Shown here one piece after another: positions 58,686 through 64,000 of a stretch of DNA of 64,000 nt. Below the pieces are notes generated by a model. The model had not been told where the DNA came from, did no database searches, and saw nothing but the letters and a program-made list of their open reading frames with translations. Numbering within the stretch: position 1 is the first letter of the stretch; the number at the start of each line of letters is the position of its first letter. The stretch lies in the NCBI GenBank assembly GCA_023362775.1, contig JALMGJ010000005.1, forward strand, positions 40,109,463-40,173,462. Reading direction: 5' to 3'. This DNA comes from Charina bottae (Eukaryota; Chordata; Lepidosauria; Squamata; Charinaidae). The position numbers and the translations under genes are program-made.

Positions 58686-59727
58686 CTGTAATGGAATAAT
58701 TATTTTTGTTTTCTTTTTCTTATTTTGAGCGTGCTTCAGTGACAGCCATAATTCCAAACTGAACCAAGGTGAATTTACTCACTGCTAAGAGAGAGTTTTG
58801 CACTGGATACCTGAGCATTTACTGTCTTTAACTACCCAGTAGAAAAGATCCTGGAACAGCTCTTAACACTCCATAAAAAGAGGTTTTTACTCGTACCTGT
58901 CCCACTCCAAAGTATAACGGAGAATGCATGAAAAGTGCTGAGGAGATTAGGTAGGAAATGCAGAAATCATTCATAGGTGGATGTTTGAGTTTTCTGAACC
59001 TGCCAGCTGCCTTCCTGTTTAGTGTCCTCTTTTTCGTGCCCTGTTGGAATGTGTGGAAAACCCTTCATTGGAAAAGGGAGCAGGAATTCTTGAGTCAGAT
59101 GGCAGAATTAGAATGACCTTCACCTGCCCTTAATCCTGTGATGTTGTAGGGACATCTGAACATTTCAGAAATAATAACAATAGAAAAAGAGCTGTATCCT
59201 TGAAGCAACAGAAAGGAAGTGGCTCTTGTCCTCAAACGTCTTCAAGTTCAAAGGCTTGGCATCGTGCACCAAGGTCCTTTTGTTTGTTGATGCATAATTT
59301 GTATTACAGCAGCAGTATTTGATCTGCTTAATACCAGTATGTTAGGCAATGGCCCAATCCAGTTGAAAACTAACGCTACAAAAGAGATAAAATACTCTCT
59401 TATTTCATGAACAGATTTCACAGTGCAAGAGCCAGATGTCTTAAATGTATACTGTTATTGTTCTATTATCCACAGAACAGTCTTAACTATGTACAGTATA
59501 TACTGTAGGTATGTGTACCTAAAATGGAAATCTTACAGCATCAAATAGTAATTCTAGCTGTGCTCAAGGGGATGTACCCTCAAAGAACTGGCTGTATTTC
59601 TGCTATTTTAATACTGCATGTCAAAGTAACTGTTTTATGTAGGAGGTATTTATTATATTAGCATCCCATGCTTCCTCTAAAGAGCTCAAGGATATTTGTG
59701 GTGTTTTCTCTTGCATCTTCATATATA
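58686..59727. other. Intergenic stretch, no gene seen
   Basis: No supported feature. Confidence 0.5.
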
Positions 59728-59795
59728 GTCCCCTCTGCAGGGGTAGATGGGCGGTGATATAAGTTGGATGGATGGATGGATAAATAAATAAGATT
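59728..59795 (+). mobile_element. L2/CR1-group LINE 3' terminus fragment
   Basis: GTCCCCTCTGCAGGGGTAGA, then GATGGGCGGTGATATAAG and GGAT/AAAT units, matching the LINE end at 6,820. Only the terminal hairpin and tail remain. Confidence 0.6.
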
Positions 59796-59854
59796 AAGTT
59801 AACACAGGAAGTATGTCGATGAAGATTCTCAGTCATCCAGGTGGAATTGTCTGT

Positions 59855-60339
59855 AGGTTGAGTCATGGCAACTGGATTTCTTTCTTTTGGTTGAAACGTT
59901 TCGCTGCTTGTCCAAGTAGCTTCTTCAGTCTGGGCAAAAGTTGGTGAGGGGACCCCATATATGTCTTCTAGGGTGGCTGTGTGACCTTACACCTGAATAG
60001 CTTGTTAATTGGGCAATTGAGGGGTAGATAGTCTTTGGGATGTCTTACTCCTAAAAACTTTATTCATCCCCAAGTGGATCATTAAATGTGGCCTTGCTGG
60101 TGAACTTGCTTAACGATCCACTTGGGGATGAATAAAGTTTTAGGAGTAAGACATCCCAAAGACTATCTACACCTCAATTGCCCAATTAACAAGCCATTCA
60201 AGTGTAAGGTCACACAGCCTCCCTAGAAGACATATATGGGGTCCCCTCACCGACTTTTGCCCAGACTGAAGAAGCTACTTGGACAAGCAGCGAAACGTTT
60301 CAACCAAAAGAAAGAAATCCAGTTGCCATGACTCAACCT
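59855..60339. mobile_element. Penelope-type terminal repeats in head-to-head inverted pair
   Basis: Arms at 59,855-60,085 and 60,110-60,339 are about 95% identical reverse complements by eye, separated by 24 bp. Each contains GAAGAAGCTACTTGGACAAG and AGCGAAACGTTTCAACC, phrases characteristic from memory of the ends of Penelope/Neptune-like elements. Inverted terminal copies are common for Penelope. No coding sequence remains between them. An extra flank with a reversed TGGATGACTGAGAATCTTC adjoins the left arm only. Confidence 0.75.
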
Positions 60340-60649
60340 ATTAACATAGGAAGGGCATAAACAGTGTCATAGAATTTGTTGATATCCACCACACTTGGAA
60401 GGGATGAAATTCAGTATCAATGTTTCCTCCTACCCCTGCACAGGCTTTTGAGATTGGGAAATCTTGACATTGGAAAGGCCCAAAAGGGGAATGATGGGGA
60501 GGAGGCAAGGTGAACATCTGCTGGATCCTAAGCTCTTTGGCATTCTGCCATTGTTCAAAATTACCGAGTAAATTTAGACCATCATAAGAGCTGGTTTTCC
60601 AAAATATTCTTTCTGTGTGTGTCTGATACACACACACACTCACACACAT

Positions 60650-61500
60650 CAAATCAAATCAAATCTTCCTATGGGCCAGAAAGCACTACAATCAAATACA
60701 TAGACCTGTAATTATTAATAAAACTTTAAAAAATTGCAATAAACCTATATGAAATACATTATTATAGTAACTGTAGTACAATAGCAGCAGCCATCACCAA
60801 AATTTGTGCTAAACGTCAACCGTAGGCAGGATGGATACAACGAATGATAGCACAAAATCGAGCAACTTGGAAAGATGTCAAGGTCCTGGTCAGATAGAAG
60901 CAGTGACAGATAGACATGGTGCGCTCTACCAGGGTAGTTCTTTAAAATGGGATAAAGATGTATCTTCCTTTTTTTTTAAAAAAAAAAGAACTTTATTAGT
61001 TTTCAAAGTATAATTAAAATACAAAATGTAGAATATAGAAAAGCTAGAGCATAGAACTAAAGAAAAAAGAAAAAATTATAAAAGTGCAAGCAGATGTATC
61101 TTCGATGTATTGTCGAATGTATCGAAGATGTATCTTCCTTGATTCTTTAGAGAGAGAGCAATAAAGGAGCATATGGCTTAGGGATTCCACAGAGCCATCT
61201 CCACAAGGACATAAGCACTGCTGAAAAGGGATGTTTTTATACCATCCCCACAGAACTGCACAAGGTAGAGCATCCAACATGGCCTAGGTGAAAGCCCAAC
61301 GAAATTTCAGAATTAGAATTGAAGATAGATAAGATGATGACACATGCCCATTTGAGAAGAATCCATAAACTGTAGGGTTGGACAAACACATCTTCAGAGA
61401 AACACAAGGTAAAGCCATATACTGCTCCCCTCTTTCCAATTTGTGTTTTGCCATCAAGGTGTTTGGCTATGTCAAACCACTCACAGTGGAGTGTTATAAT
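60650..61500 (-). mobile_element. LINE C-terminal and 3' end fragment, clade unassigned
   Basis: On the minus strand the frame reads MLDALPCAVLWGWYKNIPFQ and then CLCPCGDGSVESLSHMLLYC, a C-x-C...H...C cysteine-histidine cluster of the kind found at LINE ORF2 C-termini. The 3' side ends in GATTTGATTTGATTTGAT repeats near 60,650. A retroposed insertion at 60,971-61,124 interrupts it. The RT domain itself is not present, so the clade is not assigned. Confidence 0.5.
60971..61124 (-). mobile_element. Short retroposed insertion with poly(A) and 16-bp duplication
   Basis: The 154-bp insert has A/T runs at its left end on the plus strand and, on the minus strand, an AATAAAG signal just before the tail. 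It is flanked by the perfect 16-bp duplication AAGATGTATCTTCCTT at 60,955-60,970 and 61,125-61,140. A severely 5'-truncated L1 3' end is the simplest reading. A processed transcript fragment is an alternative. Confidence 0.85.
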
Positions 61501-61537
61501 CATCACCAATAAGGATTGTTCTGTAAGTGGTCCAGTA

Positions 61538-61815
61538 TAGGCTGACCATATTTCCTTGAGACGAAAACGGGACCCTAACGTGCGCGTGCCAGCACACAAG
61601 CGCGCACGCACACATGCAGGAAGGCGCGCAGGCAGGCACGCACACAGGCAGGTGCGTAGGCAGGCGCGCTAGTGTGCGCTCCGGCACACACACACACACA
61701 CACTCTAACTTTGAAAACGGGACAAAATGGAGATTTTGTCCAGAATGACGGGACGGTTGGAAAATGTTAAAATAACGGGACTGTCCCATTCCAAACGGGA
61801 CGTATGGTCAGCCTA
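61538..61815. mobile_element. hAT-type MITE, family 2
   Basis: Inverted ends TAGGCTGACCATA and TATGGTCAGCCTA are flanked by the perfect 8-bp duplication GTCCAGTA at 61,530-61,537 and 61,816-61,823. The subterminal AACGGGAC motifs are mirrored. The middle is an alternating CA/CG tract with GCGCGCACGCACACA. No transposase. Confidence 0.9.
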
Positions 61816-61823
61816 GTCCAGTA

Positions 61824-63229
61824 TTAACTCAGGCCTATATAGATTATTGGAAACTCTGGCCTTCTTAGTCTGAGTCCAACACTCTAGCTACTATATACCC
61901 TGTTAGCTTTCTTGCTGTAATTCATTATATGCTGTGTAATCTTAGTTAGCATTCTGGAAATCCTGTATTTCTGCTATTTAACAGTGAACACTACCTGATT
62001 CTTTAATTTTATGGTCTCATCTTGATAATAGCCTCTTAAGTGAAATTCAGACAACTTTCTTATTCCTGTTGGAATAAGAATACATGGGTATCCATTTCAC
62101 CTAAAATAATTTTCCTTCTCTCTTTTCAGAAATCTGCATATATGATAAATTCAAAGTAGCATTATTTATAACTATACAGTCACTATCCAACTCTAAATTA
62201 TGTTTCATTGGTTTTGGCATCAATCTATAAAAATTAGAATTATGAGCAGATATTTTATTTTATTGCTTAGTGAAAGCTTTCTTCATTTGTGCTGAATATG
62301 TGAAATGCATCTCTATTGAATCTAATATTGTGGCATTGCTTGATTTTGCCTGCCATCTTGTGGTTCTCCTGTGCAGGTAAAGGGTTGCTGATTCAATCCA
62401 GCCTGAATGTTGGACTGAGATGGATTTAGTGAAAACCATTTCAAAACACAGAACAGCATTTTCTTTCACCTCTTTATTGGCGGACAGAATATATGTTATA
62501 TAGAGGAGCAAAATATAGTTTTAAGACTATGTTTATTTTTGTTACAGTTGAACTGTAATAAACTTTTTATCTAACTTGTAATATTTCTATACGGTATAGT
62601 CTTAGATATTTAAATTAGATCAATACTACAAAAATGTGTTATTGTAATTTCTTACCATCTTTGTCCTTGATTATTGTTTTTATCTTATTTGATATTTTAA
62701 TCTGTTTTTATGTTTTCTCTAGTTTTGTATACTGCTCAGAGTCCATTAGACTTGGGCAGCTAATAAATTCAAGTTAGAAAAAAATGATCCACTGAATACT
62801 CTTTTCAGCATTGCTAAAATTAGAAGGGATATCCTGTGTATCCTAGTCCCATAGTCAACAGTTATTTCCCTGTCCTGCTACAAAGCGATCCAAAATTCTG
62901 CTGTTTAGAGAAAATAAATAAGCAATCTCTTCTGATGTTGGAAAAGGCAGGATCTTCCTTCTTAAAACCCAAGTTAAGCACATATAGCTGGCAATAGATT
63001 CATGGCCTTGCATGCATTTTATTGGTACAACTTTTATCTTTGCCTCTTCCTGTCTCTCTTAAGATTTGCAAAATTGTACATCTTGCCTTGGGAAACAGTA
63101 AATGAAGTAACTGCCAAATAATATTCTGCTGATTTTCAGCCATCCTGCATAAGCTTTTTTTTTTTTTTTTTTGGGGGGGGGGGGTTAAGGCCAAAGTATA
63201 AACTTTGTTTATACTGTAATCCCTGAAAT
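61824..63229. other. Intergenic stretch, no gene seen
   Basis: AT-rich background. A weak AAAT-less LINE tail-like phrase (TGCTCAGAGTCCATTAGAC) occurs near 62,731. A T-then-G homopolymer lies at 63,155-63,183. Confidence 0.5.
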
Positions 63230-64000
63230 TCAAATTAAAATATCTTTATTACGGCCTTTGACCAGCCTTTACAACAGAAGAAGAAAAATAATTTAGACCC
63301 ACAATTCATTACCTGAGGGACCGTCTCGTCCCGATAACGTCGGCCCGCCCCACCCGTGCATGCAGAGGGGGCATGCTTCGGACCCCCTCAACAAGAGAAT
63401 TCCATCTAGCGGGGTCCAGGAGGCGTGCCTTCTCTGCGATAGCGCCCGCTTTATGGAATATCTTGCCCCCGGAGGTGAGACTGGCCCCCTCCCTCCTGGC
63501 CTTTCGGAAGGCCCTTAAGACCTGGCTCTGCCACCTGGCCTGGGATGACGGAGGTGTTAGTGCCTCCTGGGGTTGGCTAGCCCCGTAGCCCCATGATCCA
63601 TTCTGCGGGTCCTAATCCATCTTGGATTTTATTTTATTTATTTAGGCTTGTGAGATATTTTGTATAGTTTTTAAATTTTATTTATTGTAACCCGCCCAGA
63701 GTCCCTTGCATGGGAGATGGGCGGGGAATAAATTTGAAAAATAAATAAATAAATAAATTATCAGGGAAAAAAAGGAAAATAATAAAACAGAGAAACAACA
63801 TATCTAATTAACAGTTTTGTGCAATTGTATAACTTGATAAAAATATTTGGCCACCTGGTGTGTGAGTGTAGAGTCAGCATCCCTTAAAAAGAAATAAACA
63901 TAAAATCTATCAGTATGACCCTCAAATTTAAAAATGATTGGGGAGATCAAAGCATGTCTTGGGGCATCATAAAAAGGACACCGTATGAGGACATGGGCAA
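63230..64000 (-). mobile_element. LINE 3' part, unassigned clade, running off the window
   Basis: On the minus strand the 3' end reads CTGGTCAAAGGCCGTAATAA, a familiar squamate LINE terminus by memory. Beyond the inserted L2-like piece, minus-strand frames at 63,771-64,000 give SHTRWPNIFIKLYNCTKLL-like peptides consistent with an ORF C-terminus. It resembles the fragment at 60,650 but is too degraded to classify. Confidence 0.4.
63305..63765 (+). mobile_element. 3' end of an L2-clade LINE with ORF C-terminus
   Basis: The frame at 63,373-63,588 reads FHLAGSRRRAFSAIAPALWN and then LPPEVRLAPSLLAFRKALKT, the C-terminal segment usual in L2/CR1-group ORF2. It ends WLCHLAWDDGGVS. TTGTAACCCGCCCAGAGTCC, GATGGGCGGGGAATAAAT and AAAT units complete the 3' UTR. 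It is relatively GC-rich and better preserved than the L2 copy at 19,190. It was inserted within the minus-strand LINE piece at the window end. Confidence 0.8.

Overview
The window looks like intergenic DNA from a squamate reptile (lizard or snake). No host protein-coding gene, tRNA gene or rRNA gene can be supported in its 64 kb. The assignment rests on the repeat mix: nearly intact BovB-type RTE LINEs, Sauria-type SINEs whose 3' ends match BovB, an L1 with a coiled-coil ORF1, L2-clade LINE remnants, Penelope-like elements, MIR-type SINEs and hAT MITEs, on an AT-rich background with (AC)n and (AAAT)n microsatellites. Species cannot be named.

Layout. 1-9 kb: background with a 3'-truncated BovB (minus), itself carrying a SINE, then an L2-like tail and MIR SINEs. 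9.5-20 kb: a family of small palindromic hAT MITEs (five copies in the window, four with perfect 8-bp target-site duplications) and element A (13,657-16,901), a 3.2-kb CpG-rich hAT-type element. 17.9-21 kb: Penelope and L2 fragments. 24.1-30.6 kb: an APE-type LINE with a C-terminal C2H2 finger (minus), split by a full-length BovB of a second lineage (26,815-30,045, 12-bp duplication). 34.1-38.2 kb: element B, related to A, 4.1 kb and mostly one giant inverted repeat. 40.35-49.25 kb: a full-length L1 (14-bp duplication), split by a full-length BovB on the minus strand (43,397-46,593, 11-bp duplication) whose roughly 1,028-codon ORF is broken by one missing base. 54-64 kb: BovB fragment, tandem repeat, SINE, Penelope-type inverted repeat, further hAT and LINE pieces.

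How the parts relate. BovB, L1 and the C2H2 LINE carry their own endonuclease and reverse transcriptase. The Sauria-type SINEs have a tRNA-like polymerase III head and a BovB-like tail, so BovB probably mobilises them. The hAT MITEs and elements A and B have no transposase in the window and would need one from elsewhere.

The most unusual objects are A and B. They share both termini, subterminal 38-bp arrays built of CCAAT-type and GC-box motifs, and several internal GC-rich modules. A also contains exon-like segments with plausible splice sites, including an ATG-initiated first-exon-like segment at 16,439-16,559. This suggests a hAT lineage that captures and reshuffles pieces of host CpG-island genes. 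The ends and duplications are seen directly; the gene capture is inference.
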